This document shows, piece by piece, positions 26,348 through 36,289 of a stretch of DNA of 64,000 nucleotides. Each line of letters begins with the position of its first letter. The first letter of the stretch is position 1. The translations under genes and the position numbers were made by a program. The stretch is from Balneolia bacterium (GTDB lineage Bacteria; Bacteroidota; Rhodothermia; Balneolales; Cyclonatronaceae), in NCBI GenBank assembly GCA_022565795.1, contig JAIUMA010000001.1, positions 124,001 through 188,000 on the forward strand. The letters run 5' to 3'. The notes under the pieces were generated by a model, which made no database searches, was not told the origin of the DNA, and saw nothing but the letters and a program-made list of their open reading frames with translations.

Positions 26348-28336
26348 TCAGGCTTCGTTTTTAATCAGGTCTTCGAGTGAAGGAAACAGTTCGTCTGCGG
26401 AGGTTCGTTCGAGCATCATTTTATCTTTGGTAATTTTCATTAGCTCTGAATAAAGTTGCCGGCGCTGAGCATCATCAGAAGTTTCAATCAGGCGTTTAAT
26501 TTCATCGCTTCTGCGGGTGTAGTACAATCTGGTAATTGCCTTTAAAGCACCTCTTGCCGTAGCAAAAGGATCGGCGTCTCTGGTGATACGCGTTGTTCTG
26601 CGCTCGTTACCCTTCTCGGAAATAGAATGCTGCTCAATAAATATCTCGCCCGTAAGCTCCGGAAACGGCGGGTCTTGTGCCGTGTACTCCGCTATTGAAA
26701 TAGGGAGTTCATCATTATAACGCTGAATAATATCGTTATAGAACATTCTCAGCCCTTCATCCTCGAAATAATCATGGGTTATAATCTGACCAACATAGTA
26801 AATCATTTCATCTCCGTGCTCAATCATAAGACGAATGATTTCCTTTTCAGCTGGTGATTTTTTAGTTCGTGCCAGTCTGCTTGGTGCCGGTTGAACAGAT
26901 TTTTGAGGTTTTGTAGCGTCACCCGGAAACGGAGGTTCTTCATTTCCGTCTGAAGTCTGCTGACTCTCACGGTTTTGCTGCCTGTACTCGCGCTGTCTGC
27001 TTCTTTCGAGCTCACGAGTCTGTTCCTGTATATGCGCGCTTAATTCACCCAAAAGCGACCGTTCGCCGACACCTGATAGTCTCCGAAGATGATCTACAAG
27101 CGTTTCCCGGAGTACAGCGTCCTTGACCCTGGCTATAGATGAAAGGATTCTGGAAACAACGTTTTTGCGGGACATTGGATCTTCCCAATCACCGGACTCC
27201 TCAGCGTGTGCAATCATAAATGAGATGAAGTCTTTGGATTCTTTTTCTGTGTACTCTATAAAAGAATCAGCCCCAAACTGCTGCACGAAGGAGTCGGGGT
27301 CTTCGCCCTCAGGCAGATGCATCAATCGAACGTGCATGTCGGCCTGAAGCGCGACATCAAGACCGCGAATCATTGCATTCTGACCCGCATTATCTGCATC
27401 GTAGACCATCAGCATATTCTGTGAATAGTTCCTGAGCCGTCTCATCTGGTCAGGTGTAACTGAGGTACCGCTTGTGGCCACAACGTTGAGTATACCACTC
27501 TGCCACAGGGAGATAACGTCCATGTATCCTTCCACAAGAATGCTTTGATCATGCTTTCTTATCTCATTGCGAGCCAGATGAATACCATACATCACCTCAC
27601 TTTTATTATAGACCTTAGTCTGCGGTGAGTTCAAATACTTCGGACCTTTTAAACCTTCCATAATGCGGCCGCCAAAGCCTATCACCTTCCCGGAAGGATT
27701 GAAAATGGGAAACATCAGCCGGCCACGAAAGTAGTCATAGGGCTTTTGGCTATTCTCGCTGTACTTAATTAATCCGGCTTCAAAGAGGTAGGTTTCATTT
27801 ATACCCTGCTCAATGGCACTGGTATACAGATGATCCATTCGATCATGAGCAAAGCCGAGCCCCCATTTACGAATGGTTTTTGTTTTCAAGCCTCGCTTCC
27901 CAAGATAATTCCGGGCTTCAGCTGCTTCATCCTCTGCGTTAAGCTGTTCATGATAAAACTGCCCCGCAAACCTTAGCGCATGGTAAATACCTTCGGTAAG
28001 CTGCGTCCGCTCATCAAATTCATCATCCTGCTCTTCTTTTGGCAGTTCGATGTTGTAGCGTTCAGCCACAGTACGCATAGCTTCGACAAATCCGACGCCT
28101 TCCATTTTCATCACGAAGTTGAACACATCTCCCCCCTCACCACAACCGAAGCATTTGAATATACCAAGTCGGGGTGTTACATGGAATGAAGGAGATTTCT
28201 CATTATGAAAAGGACATAAGCCCGTGAACCCTCCACCGGCTTTTTTTAGCTTTACGTAATCGGAAACGACATCAACAATATCTGCTGCATCGCGTATCTC
28301 TTCTTTTTTTGAGTCAGTAATTCTTGAACTTGCCAT
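26348..28336 (-). CDS. dnaG: DNA primase
   Basis: Makes RNA primers at the replication fork. The CHC2 zinc domain is at the N-terminus with ligands Cys41, His44, Cys62 and Cys65 (Cys-Pro-Phe-His, then Cys-Phe-Gly-Cys). The catalytic core follows (Phe-Gly-Gly-Arg-Ile), then the TOPRIM motif with Leu-Val-Glu-Gly-Tyr-Met-Asp-Val and Val-Tyr-Asp-Ala-Asp. A helical C-terminal helicase-binding region completes it, with a Gln/Arg-rich linker before it. The start at 28336 (Met-Ala-Ser-Ser) was chosen over 28369 because the zinc domain begins about 40 residues in, as in the family. There is no rpoD or rpsU next to it. Confidence 0.96.
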   Translation of the reverse strand: MASSRITDSKKEEIRDAADIVDVVSDYVKLKKAGGGFTGLCPFHNEKSPSFHVTPRLGIFKCFGCGEGGDVFNFVMKMEGVGFVEAMRTVAERYNIELPKEEQDDEFDERTQLTEGIYHALRFAGQFYHEQLNAEDEAAEARNYLGKRGLKTKTIRKWGLGFAHDRMDHLYTSAIEQGINETYLFEAGLIKYSENSQKPYDYFRGRLMFPIFNPSGKVIGFGGRIMEGLKGPKYLNSPQTKVYNKSEVMYGIHLARNEIRKHDQSILVEGYMDVISLWQSGILNVVATSGTSVTPDQMRRLRNYSQNMLMVYDADNAGQNAMIRGLDVALQADMHVRLMHLPEGEDPDSFVQQFGADSFIEYTEKESKDFISFMIAHAEESGDWEDPMSRKNVVSRILSSIARVKDAVLRETLVDHLRRLSGVGERSLLGELSAHIQEQTRELERSRQREYRQQNRESQQTSDGNEEPPFPGDATKPQKSVQPAPSRLARTKKSPAEKEIIRLMIEHGDEMIYYVGQIITHDYFEDEGLRMFYNDIIQRYNDELPISIAEYTAQDPPFPELTGEIFIEQHSISEKGNERRTTRITRDADPFATARGALKAITRLYYTRRSDEIKRLIETSDDAQRRQLYSELMKITKDKMMLERTSADELFPSLEDLIKNEA

Positions 28337-28465
28337 AAGGCTTAAAATATCATAAAATCCGATGAGCATTCAATATTTTGAGCATCAATTTTCGGTGACT
28401 GTAACTAGTCAGCCGAACTCCCCCTGATAAACATTCATTCGATCATTAACGCGACTTAAGTTCCT

Positions 28466-29629
28466 GTGCCTTCTTCGACAACAAGTTTTAATCCGGCAGC
28501 CTACCGAGATCTATTCCCGCATACCCAAAATGATGGCGTCTATCTCAATCATGCATCATTATCACCGCTTCCTTCTACAGTAATCGAAGCAGTAGCAAAA
28601 TCTCTCCAAAGAAGGCAGAATGGAGCTGTCGATCATTTTGAGACTGAGTTTCCGCTTATCGAAGAAACCCGCAGGCTCATCAGCAGGCTTATTGGTGCTG
28701 AGGGCGGGCATCAGATAGCATTTACGCCAAACACCAGCTTTGCACTCAACATTATTGCCCAGGGGTTGGAACTTAGGCAGGGTGATGAAATCCTGATTTA
28801 TGAGCGGGAGTTTCCAAGCAACGTCTACCCCTGGCTGCAGCTACGTACAAACGGAGTCGAAGTTAGCTATTTGCCGGATGATAACGGAATCATCACTACC
28901 GAATCAGTTTCCCGTAATCTGAAGCCTGAAACCAAAGTTCTGGCCATAAGTGCCGTGCAGTTTTTAAGCGGATTCCGTGCGGATCTTCAGGAGATTTCGC
29001 GTTTGTGTAAAGCAAACGGCACGTATTTGGTGGTTGACGCAATTCAATCGCTCGGCCACTGCCCTGTTGACGTGTGTGATATAGGTATAGATGCTCTGTG
29101 TGCAGGCGGGCACAAATGGCTGATGTGCCCTCAGGGTATTGGATTTATGTATATGAGTGATGAATTCCGTGACAGGCTGAAAGTCAAAAACAAGGGCTGG
29201 CTTTCTGTAGAGAGCATTTGGGACCTGTTCGATACCAGCCAGCCTGTTAATCCCGAAATGAAGCGATTTGAGCCGGGCACGTTCAACATTCCAGCCATTA
29301 TGGGAATGAGGCAATCCGTTAAGCTTCTTCTAGAGATTGGACCTGCTGCTATCAACAGTCATACCCTCAACCTGAACAGCTACATAATTTCTGAACTAAC
29401 CAATGCAGGTCTTTTGTTGTATGGTACACAAGAAGATAAATTCAGATCTGCCGTTGTCTCTTTTGTGCTGCCGGAACATATTGATTCTAATTTACTGGCA
29501 GAACAATTAAAAGAAGAGAGAATATATGTATCCTCCCGTAGCGGATTAATCAGATTATCACCCTATTTTTATACACTGGAAGACGAGATCAAACGAGCTG
29601 TAGCTGTCATTAAACAATTTATCAAATAG
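28466..29629 (+). CDS. Class V aminotransferase (cysteine-desulfurase-like)
   Basis: PLP enzyme of fold type I. The schiff-base lysine is K217 in Gly-Gly-His-Lys-Trp-Leu, and the ring-binding aspartate D191 in Val-Val-Asp-Ala-Ile-Gln. The Thr-Pro-Asn-Thr-Ser-Phe phosphate loop precedes them. The start is GTG at 28466; no in-frame ATG occurs before conserved sequence. No catalytic Cys loop typical of IscS is seen, so isopenicillin-epimerase-like, kynureninase-like or selenocysteine-lyase-like activities are all possible. The YihY gene follows after 8 bases on the same strand. Confidence 0.88.
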   Translation: MPSSTTSFNPAAYRDLFPHTQNDGVYLNHASLSPLPSTVIEAVAKSLQRRQNGAVDHFETEFPLIEETRRLISRLIGAEGGHQIAFTPNTSFALNIIAQGLELRQGDEILIYEREFPSNVYPWLQLRTNGVEVSYLPDDNGIITTESVSRNLKPETKVLAISAVQFLSGFRADLQEISRLCKANGTYLVVDAIQSLGHCPVDVCDIGIDALCAGGHKWLMCPQGIGFMYMSDEFRDRLKVKNKGWLSVESIWDLFDTSQPVNPEMKRFEPGTFNIPAIMGMRQSVKLLLEIGPAAINSHTLNLNSYIISELTNAGLLLYGTQEDKFRSAVVSFVLPEHIDSNLLAEQLKEERIYVSSRSGLIRLSPYFYTLEDEIKRAVAVIKQFIK

Positions 29630-29637
29630 CAGAGATT

Positions 29638-30546
29638 ATGCATAAAGATTTGCTCAACCTTTTTAATGAAATCAAATTCATCTCCAAGGAAACCATCAAG
29701 CAGTGGCTTGACGATAACATGATGCTTCATGCTGCCGGTCTGGCCTTCTATACAATATTTTCGCTTGCCCCTCTGCTCATCATCATCATAGCTTTTACCG
29801 GATTTTTCTTTGGGGAACAGGCTGCAAGCGGACAAATCAGCATATTCATGGAAGAGTTTGTCGGAGCTGATATGGCCGAATCGGTTGAATCTATTATATC
29901 GGGAGTAGCACAGGGAGGCCAGGGAACTATAGCCACCATTTTGAGCTCATTTATTCTTCTATTTGCTGCAACGACAGTTTTAGCTCAGCTTAAGGAATCC
30001 CTTAACATCGTTTGGAATGTTGACAAGTCTCTGCGCCAGCCGGTGAAGATGTTTTTTGTTAACCGCATGCTCGCGCTAATTCTGATTGTAGCCTTCTCCC
30101 TTGCGCTTATTGCTACATTCATGATTTCAACGGCCGTTTCCTTCGTAGGGCCATTCCTGGAAGACATTATCCCTGGAGAATTCAGGATATATAATTTACT
30201 CAACTCAATCTTCTTCCTCGTTATTTCTACACTTCTTTTCTCCTTCATCTACAAGCTTCTCCCTGATATCAGGGTAAAGTGGACGGACGTTCTGGTTGGT
30301 GCTTTTGTGACTTCTCTACTGTTTTTGCTGGGGCGCTACATTGTTACGTTTTATCTCACGAATGCAGCTACGACATCAACATACGGGGCTGCGGGTTCGT
30401 TTGTGATCCTACTGATCTGGATATATTACAATGTAATGGTAATTTTTGTCGGGGCAGAATTCACTCAAATTTATACCAGGCGTTATGGATCTGAAATAAT
30501 GCCCGGAAGATATTTGAAGAAAAAAGAGCTCAAAAAAGACTCCTGA
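29638..30546 (+). CDS. YihY/BrkB family inner-membrane protein
   Basis: A 302-residue integral membrane protein with about six hydrophobic helices. It carries the family motifs Ala-Ala-Gly-Leu-Ala-Phe-Tyr-Thr-Ile-Phe-Ser-Leu-Ala-Pro near the start and Tyr-Gly-Ala-Ala-Gly-Ser near the end. The family was once annotated as RNase BN in error; the transport or flippase function is still unsettled. It is transcribed with the upstream aminotransferase gene. A hairpin at 30557-30585 follows the stop. Confidence 0.92.
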   Translation: MHKDLLNLFNEIKFISKETIKQWLDDNMMLHAAGLAFYTIFSLAPLLIIIIAFTGFFFGEQAASGQISIFMEEFVGADMAESVESIISGVAQGGQGTIATILSSFILLFAATTVLAQLKESLNIVWNVDKSLRQPVKMFFVNRMLALILIVAFSLALIATFMISTAVSFVGPFLEDIIPGEFRIYNLLNSIFFLVISTLLFSFIYKLLPDIRVKWTDVLVGAFVTSLLFLLGRYIVTFYLTNAATTSTYGAAGSFVILLIWIYYNVMVIFVGAEFTQIYTRRYGSEIMPGRYLKKKELKKDS

Positions 30547-30556
30547 AATGCTAAAA

Positions 30557-30590
30557 AAGGTTCGCTCAAATCCGGAACGAACCTTATTTG
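30557..30590 (+). terminator. Probable terminator after the YihY gene
   Basis: AAGGTTCG and CGAACCTT pair around a 13-base loop, followed only by ATTTG, so the T run is weak. It begins 11 bases after the stop. Confidence 0.6.
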
Positions 30591-30654
30591 TATGGCTGAT
30601 AGCTGAATTGATTAAAAAGGAGGCTTTGAAATAACCAGGAGTCTCGGTCGAATA

Positions 30655-30687
30655 CCACGCCGGAGTAAAATAGAAACTCCGGCGTGG
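30655..30687. repeat. Perfect 12-bp hairpin between convergent genes
   Basis: CCACGCCGGAGT and its exact complement enclose nine AT-rich bases. It lies between the YihY gene and the converging barrel gene and has no T run on either strand. It may act as an RNA stabiliser or a factor-dependent terminator. Confidence 0.6.
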
Positions 30688-30754
30688 TTCATCTATTCGA
30701 GGGCTTCAATTACGACAAGAAAAAGCAGACAAAATGGTGGATTATCAGATTCTT

Positions 30755-33700
30755 CTAAAAATCCAGCCCAATACTGAAATAGTGGACCCTGCTTCCAAAT
30801 CCGTCAAATATCTCATCTGAATAGGGCCATGCAATATCGTATCGAAGCGGAAGTCCGAAAACAATGCTTCGAAGACCAAAACCCATACCATAAAGAATCT
30901 CATTGCGGTCGACGCCATTCCACGTTGTACCCGCATCAGCAAAAGCAACGCCCTGGATATTAAAGAGCGGAAATAGTGGCAGCGGACCTGGTATTACGGC
31001 GGCAAACAGCGGGAACCTGAACTCTACGTTACCAAGGGCAAACTTATCACCAATTCCGGCATTATAATTCCATCCACGCATCGGAAGCGCAGGCTGTGTT
31101 AGAAAAAGACTGGCGATATTATCAACGGTTAATCTTTGATCCTGTCGGAAGTTAATCCAGTTAGAAACGCCACCCAGCAGGTAATTCTGAGGATCAGGGC
31201 CAAATGAGGCGCCGCCAAGAGCTCTCAAAGCTATCGTGTAACGCGGACCAAGGCTGAAGTACTGACGGAAGTCAGCTGATGTGGAAACGAAGCCCAGAAA
31301 TGCATCTGATACCGGCACGCTACCGGAAACTTCCAGGGCCATACGACTGCCTTTTTGCGGTGATAAGAAACCTGGTATCGTAACATCGCGAATGTATCGC
31401 GCAACAGGACGTATAAGCAAATCTCTGTCTACAGAAGTTTGTGCTCCCGGAATGATATTGCTAAGGTCACGACTGATACCGGTAAATGCTCCTGAAAACT
31501 CAATTCGCTCAAATCGGTTCAAAGGGTAAGATATGCCCACATCTCCGGTGTATAGTCTGTATCTGACTACATCACCGTTAATTGTCTGAAATTGAAAAGA
31601 GTTGTGAGTGAAACTCGTGAAATAGTTCGTACGATTTCGCAAATAGGCATACTGCAGGAAATATGTACTGTTTCTCAGGTCGAATACAAGGTTACTGGCA
31701 AATGTAAGTCTATGATCACCCAATACATCACTTACCGTGGCCTGAAGAAATGAAAAGTTTTGATAGCCGTAGGAACCAATTCCGGTCTGCGCTCCACCAG
31801 TAACAATATCAGGTGAGAAATTGAGTCTGTATCGTTTTGGGATGAACCGCCCGTCTTCTGTTCTGTTATCTGCTAATGAAAAACGGTCTTCACGTTCATC
31901 ATCAAGAAACTCTTCCTCTAGCTCCTCAGAGAACTGATAATTTCTGAAATCGATGATGTCACTCCTTCTGTCGTCATCGCGATCTCTGTCGCGAGCTACT
32001 TCTTCAACTACTTCCTCGGCATCATCGCGTGCTAAGTCTGCAACTAGACCGTCATCACGGAATTCGGAAACAAATAAGTCACGAGAAAACTGCATAGCCG
32101 GCACGCGTTGTTCTTCGCGTTCTGCAGCTCTGCGCTGCGCCCACTGGTTTGGTCTTAAATTACCGGACTTCACGCGCTGCAGAGGATTTTGTATGATGAA
32201 CACATCCAGGAACCCACTATTGATGCTGTTAACGGCTAATCTGGAACCGTCAGGCGTAATGGACATCTGCATCACCCCTGTTATCAAGTCGGTTACCGGT
32301 CTGGATACACGCGTCTGCAGATTCATTTTGTACACGTTCATGATACCGTTCTGATCAGACAGATAGATGAGCTCACCATCACGGGTCATCCGCGGGCTTT
32401 GTTCCGACCAGCCTTCCGTACTTGTTAGCCGCTGAGCACGGGTTGATCCGATTTCAACAATGTAAATATCAGTCTGATTCAAATTCGGATTGGCCAACAT
32501 GAAGTAGTTTTCCTGATAAACCCCGAGATTTGTGCGCGGACCACGATCAGAGACAAACAGAACCGACTGGGAATCGTTAGACCATCCCGGATCGGTATCA
32601 CTGAATACATCATTAGTGATATTGATGAAATCACCGTTATTCAGATCGTATACATAGATGTTTACCATGGAGCCTTCTGTACCTTGAAAAGCCAGCTTCG
32701 AGCCATCAGGCGACCACGCTACGGAACGTATAGACCTTAATGAAGGGAACTGGATTTTGCGGACATTTCCTGATTCATAGTCTACAATAGCAATATCGCT
32801 TCGCCCGCGTGTGGTTGTCGAAAGTGCAATCTGGCGCCCGTCCGGAGACCAGCTAAGATTAGGGCGAAGAATATTGAGCTCTTCAAAATCCACATTATCT
32901 TCACCGCGAATAACCGTTTTTATTCGCTCACCCGTATTGGCATCCAGAACCACCACATCAAAAAAACCACGACGGTTGGTAATCATCGCCAGGCGATCGC
33001 CCTGAGGTGAAAGTGCCGGACTTGTGTTGTAGCTGCCTCTGAAGTTAGCTTCGGTAACATTCGTACCAATTGTCCTCAGGTTTTCACGGTCGGCAACCTC
33101 AGGAAAATATTTTTTCTGCAACCAATCTTTCCAGCGTTCAGAAAGCTCAGAAATAGTAAGACCGGTAGACTGGCGCAGGCTGAGCTCGAAATTTCGGTTG
33201 GTTTTCATGCGATCCATGATTTCACCGATTTTCTCTCTTCCGTACTCCTGAACTATAAAATCCCAAACGCCCTGACCGCCTCTGTAGGCAAAGAAGCCAC
33301 CCAAGCCCTGGATCGGAGGTAAATAGCCGTTTACAGTTGCGTCTCTGAGGAACATATCAGTACTGGTATCCCAACCCAAGGCCGTGTATTCGGCAAGCCC
33401 TTCCTCAGCCCATAGCGGGAAGATTCGGCGGCCTTCGGCTAAAAGTGCATTAATATTACCACCATAGAACATATCATTAACCATAGCATGAACGAGTTCA
33501 TGCTGCAAGACCCTACGATAGTCCCCATAATCGGCCATAAAAGGCATGGTGATTCGATTCTTAAATAAATCGGTCACACCACCTATACCCTGCGCATTTA
33601 CTGGGAGTGGCACTACGTTTGTTTGAGAAAAGGCCGCGTGGGAGTCATATACAATTACTCTGATCCTGTCATTTATCTGGTGATTAAAATCACGGGACAG

Positions 33701-33925
33701 CTGCATATAAGCAGCTTCGAGGCTATGTGCTGTAAACTCTGCGAGCAAATAGTTTTCGGAGTCGTAGTAGTAGACATCAAAATGCTCTGACTGTATAATT
33801 CTCCAGTCAAACTTTTCGTATTGAACGCGGTTTTTTCCGAAGAAAAACCCTTGCGCCTGAACAGTCTCGGCGGTTAGGAGTAAGGTAAGAAGCCCTGCAG
33901 TTAGCAGGAGTAGAGTCTTATTCAT
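30755..33925 (-). CDS. Peptidase MA-like / TolB-type propeller / outer-membrane barrel fusion
   Basis: Three parts in one secreted protein of 1056 residues. A signal peptide ends near Val-Gln-Ala-Gln (about 25). A gluzincin-type zinc protease domain follows, with His142-Glu-Leu-Val-His146 and a downstream Trp-Ala-Glu-Glu-Gly-Leu-Ala-Glu (173-180) as third ligand. From about 300 to 590 come repeated Ser-Pro-Asp-Gly-x-x-Ile-Ala blades of a TolB/WD40-like propeller. After an acidic Arg/Asp-rich linker, the last 350 residues look like a BamA/TamA-type beta barrel ending in Leu-Asp-Phe, with a terminal aromatic residue. The start at 33925 gives a good signal peptide. Cleavage or assembly of outer-membrane proteins is a reasonable guess, not shown. 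Confidence 0.8.
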   Translation of the reverse strand: MNKTLLLLTAGLLTLLLTAETVQAQGFFFGKNRVQYEKFDWRIIQSEHFDVYYYDSENYLLAEFTAHSLEAAYMQLSRDFNHQINDRIRVIVYDSHAAFSQTNVVPLPVNAQGIGGVTDLFKNRITMPFMADYGDYRRVLQHELVHAMVNDMFYGGNINALLAEGRRIFPLWAEEGLAEYTALGWDTSTDMFLRDATVNGYLPPIQGLGGFFAYRGGQGVWDFIVQEYGREKIGEIMDRMKTNRNFELSLRQSTGLTISELSERWKDWLQKKYFPEVADRENLRTIGTNVTEANFRGSYNTSPALSPQGDRLAMITNRRGFFDVVVLDANTGERIKTVIRGEDNVDFEELNILRPNLSWSPDGRQIALSTTTRGRSDIAIVDYESGNVRKIQFPSLRSIRSVAWSPDGSKLAFQGTEGSMVNIYVYDLNNGDFINITNDVFSDTDPGWSNDSQSVLFVSDRGPRTNLGVYQENYFMLANPNLNQTDIYIVEIGSTRAQRLTSTEGWSEQSPRMTRDGELIYLSDQNGIMNVYKMNLQTRVSRPVTDLITGVMQMSITPDGSRLAVNSINSGFLDVFIIQNPLQRVKSGNLRPNQWAQRRAAEREEQRVPAMQFSRDLFVSEFRDDGLVADLARDDAEEVVEEVARDRDRDDDRRSDIIDFRNYQFSEELEEEFLDDEREDRFSLADNRTEDGRFIPKRYRLNFSPDIVTGGAQTGIGSYGYQNFSFLQATVSDVLGDHRLTFASNLVFDLRNSTYFLQYAYLRNRTNYFTSFTHNSFQFQTINGDVVRYRLYTGDVGISYPLNRFERIEFSGAFTGISRDLSNIIPGAQTSVDRDLLIRPVARYIRDVTIPGFLSPQKGSRMALEVSGSVPVSDAFLGFVSTSADFRQYFSLGPRYTIALRALGGASFGPDPQNYLLGGVSNWINFRQDQRLTVDNIASLFLTQPALPMRGWNYNAGIGDKFALGNVEFRFPLFAAVIPGPLPLFPLFNIQGVAFADAGTTWNGVDRNEILYGMGFGLRSIVFGLPLRYDIAWPYSDEIFDGFGSRVHYFSIGLDF

Positions 33926-34010
33926 AAAGTCGGTAAACAAACGTAGGAATTATCTGGATAGTCACTAAACGCTAATGATTCTGTTTTCTTACAAAGGCAT
34001 TGGATGGAAA

Positions 34011-36233
34011 TCAGGCAAGAACGAAATCGATCTGTCTTAGTTCAGTATTTGTATTTAAGACACGTACTTTCAACTCATCACCTAGCTTATAAGTTCTCCC
34101 TCTGTTTCTTCCTGTTAAACAGTGGCGTCGCTGGTCGTACACATAGAAATCATCGTTGAGTTCGCTCATGCTTATCATTCCTTCACAATAAATGTCTTTA
34201 AGCAGTATGTAAATGCCTTTGTCAGTTACACCGCTAACAACACCTTCAAACTCCTGACCTATACGCTCGGAAAGATATTCGACCTGTTTTAGTTTGATGG
34301 AGTCGCGCTCAGCAGTAACCGCAGCCCGCTCGCGCTCGCTGCAGTGCTCGCCATACTCAAGAAGCTGCTTGAAGTTATATGATTTCTTGTTATTAGAATA
34401 TTTTTTTAGCAAGCGATGCGTAATCACATCCGGGTAGCGGCGAATCGGGCTTGTAAAATGAGAGTAGTGCTTAAAGCCGAGACCAAAATGCCCAATATTT
34501 TTGGGTGAGTATTCAGCTTTTGCCATAGACCTGAGAAGTAAATCATTGATGGTATATTCAATGTTCTTCCCTTTCACCTGGTTAATCAGATCATTAATTG
34601 CTTTTGCATCTACTTTGCCTTCCCGTACGTCGAATTTAATTCCAGTAACCCGAACGTGCTCTGCAACCTGTTCCAGGCGTTCGGTATTCGGTTCTGCATG
34701 TATTCTGTAGAAAAAAGGATACAAATCCTGATTGATTTTCTTACCTGCATCTTTTCTAAGCTTATCGACATGTTCTGCAACGGTTCTGTTAGCAAGCAGC
34801 ATGCATTCTTCGATCAGTCGGTGTGCTTTGAAACGTTTCTTCAGGATTACTTCAATGGGTTTTCCGTTATCATCGAGAACAAATTTAGGTTCCGGATTAT
34901 CAAAATCGATAGCATTTTCTCTGAAGCGTTTTTCAGTTAGCGTGTCGGTGAGCTTAACAAGATGCCCAATCGGCTCGGAAAGCACATCATGCTGCTTGCC
35001 TTCGATAATCTCCTGAGCCTCTTCGTAGGATAACCTGAACTTCGAGTTAATGGCTGTTTCTTCGATGGAGTAGTCAACGACTTCTCCCTTTGGAGTTACC
35101 TCCATAAAACAACTGTACGACATTTTGTCCTCATTCGGGCGAAGACTGCACACGCCGTTACTTAGCTTTTCGGGAAGCATAGGAATAACGCGATCGACAA
35201 GGTAGACGCTGGTGGCTCTTTCAACAGCGGCTTCGTCGAGCACTGAATTCTGCTTTAGATAATGCGTGACGTCCGCAATGTGTACGCCGAGAAGGTAGTT
35301 CCCATTACCGAGCAGCTGAATGTCGAGTGCATCGTCAAAGTCTTTTGCGTCGTGCGGATCAATAGTGAACACAAGCGCATCGCGGTAGTCTCTTCTTTTG
35401 GCTATATCTTTAGCTGAAGGAAATTCGGGAATCTTGTCACAATAGTCTTCGACCTCCGGGGCAAAAGCACCCATCATATCGTTTTCAGCAAGTATGGAAA
35501 GAATCTCGGCGTTGTTTGTCCCTTTTTTTCCCAATACCTCCTGAATTGAAGCTTCAGGAAGCGAACGCGGGTGTACCCAGTCAACTAATTTAAAAACAAC
35601 TTTATCATCCGGGCTAGCTCCGGCAATTTGGTCCGGCTTGACAAAAAATTTAACATGAGCCGATTTCTCGTCCGGTTGAATTACGAATCCGTGTTTACCT
35701 TCTTTCTTAAGCGTGCCTACATAGACATTTTTGCCCCGCTTGAGGATGTCCAGCACTTTGCCTTCAATACGACCGCGTCCGTTGCCGGTAATTTTGATTT
35801 TAACAGTATCTTTATCGAGGGCTACACCAAGACTTTTACCAGGTATACGAATGTCTTCGTCATAATTTTCCAAAGTAACAAAACCCGTCCCGTGTCGGTT
35901 TATTGAGATCCGACCTACGTCACCAGATTGCGAAGGTGCAGATTCCTTCTTAGACGAGGCCTTTTTACCCGTCTCTTTGTGCTTCTTTTTTCCGGTTTCG
36001 TTTGGCTCTCCTTTACCTACAGTCAGTTTTGTTAAACTGAGCTCCTTTTTGCTATTCTGTGAGACTAAGCCGTTATCCGTGAGATTACGAAGGGCTCTTT
36101 TGAAGGTTTTAACGTCTCCACCGGTGAACTTCACCGTATCCAAAATAAGGCCTTCAGGTACTTCGTATTGTTTATGCTTTTTTAAAAATTGGAGAATAAA
36201 CTGTTCGATTTCCTTAACGTTTTTCTTTCCCAT
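34011..36233 (-). CDS. rnr: Ribonuclease R
   Basis: 3'-5' exoribonuclease that degrades structured RNA, processive and helicase-like. An N-terminal winged-helix domain (about 1-70) is followed by a Lys-rich linker, cold-shock domains, and the RNB catalytic core with the metal-binding aspartates in Asp-Pro-His-Asp-Ala-Lys-Asp-Phe-Asp-Asp-Ala. A C-terminal S1 domain completes it (Phe-Glu-Gly-Val-Val-Ser-Gly-Val). At 740 residues it has the usual size. It sits 56 bases downstream of tamB and upstream of the barrel gene on the same strand. Confidence 0.95.
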   Translation of the reverse strand: MGKKNVKEIEQFILQFLKKHKQYEVPEGLILDTVKFTGGDVKTFKRALRNLTDNGLVSQNSKKELSLTKLTVGKGEPNETGKKKHKETGKKASSKKESAPSQSGDVGRISINRHGTGFVTLENYDEDIRIPGKSLGVALDKDTVKIKITGNGRGRIEGKVLDILKRGKNVYVGTLKKEGKHGFVIQPDEKSAHVKFFVKPDQIAGASPDDKVVFKLVDWVHPRSLPEASIQEVLGKKGTNNAEILSILAENDMMGAFAPEVEDYCDKIPEFPSAKDIAKRRDYRDALVFTIDPHDAKDFDDALDIQLLGNGNYLLGVHIADVTHYLKQNSVLDEAAVERATSVYLVDRVIPMLPEKLSNGVCSLRPNEDKMSYSCFMEVTPKGEVVDYSIEETAINSKFRLSYEEAQEIIEGKQHDVLSEPIGHLVKLTDTLTEKRFRENAIDFDNPEPKFVLDDNGKPIEVILKKRFKAHRLIEECMLLANRTVAEHVDKLRKDAGKKINQDLYPFFYRIHAEPNTERLEQVAEHVRVTGIKFDVREGKVDAKAINDLINQVKGKNIEYTINDLLLRSMAKAEYSPKNIGHFGLGFKHYSHFTSPIRRYPDVITHRLLKKYSNNKKSYNFKQLLEYGEHCSERERAAVTAERDSIKLKQVEYLSERIGQEFEGVVSGVTDKGIYILLKDIYCEGMISMSELNDDFYVYDQRRHCLTGRNRGRTYKLGDELKVRVLNTNTELRQIDFVLA

Positions 36234-36289
36234 TCAGGCTGTTCCGGTAGTAGTTTGTTAGTTATTAGACTGGCTTTATGATTGAAGGA

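Noticed and set aside
28466-29629. Identification as IscS/SufS cysteine desulfurase
   Set aside because: The PLP lysine is present, but I see no catalytic cysteine loop and no Fe-S assembly genes nearby, so only class V aminotransferase is claimed.
30655-30687. CRISPR-like repeat
   Set aside because: Only one copy is present and there are no spacers.
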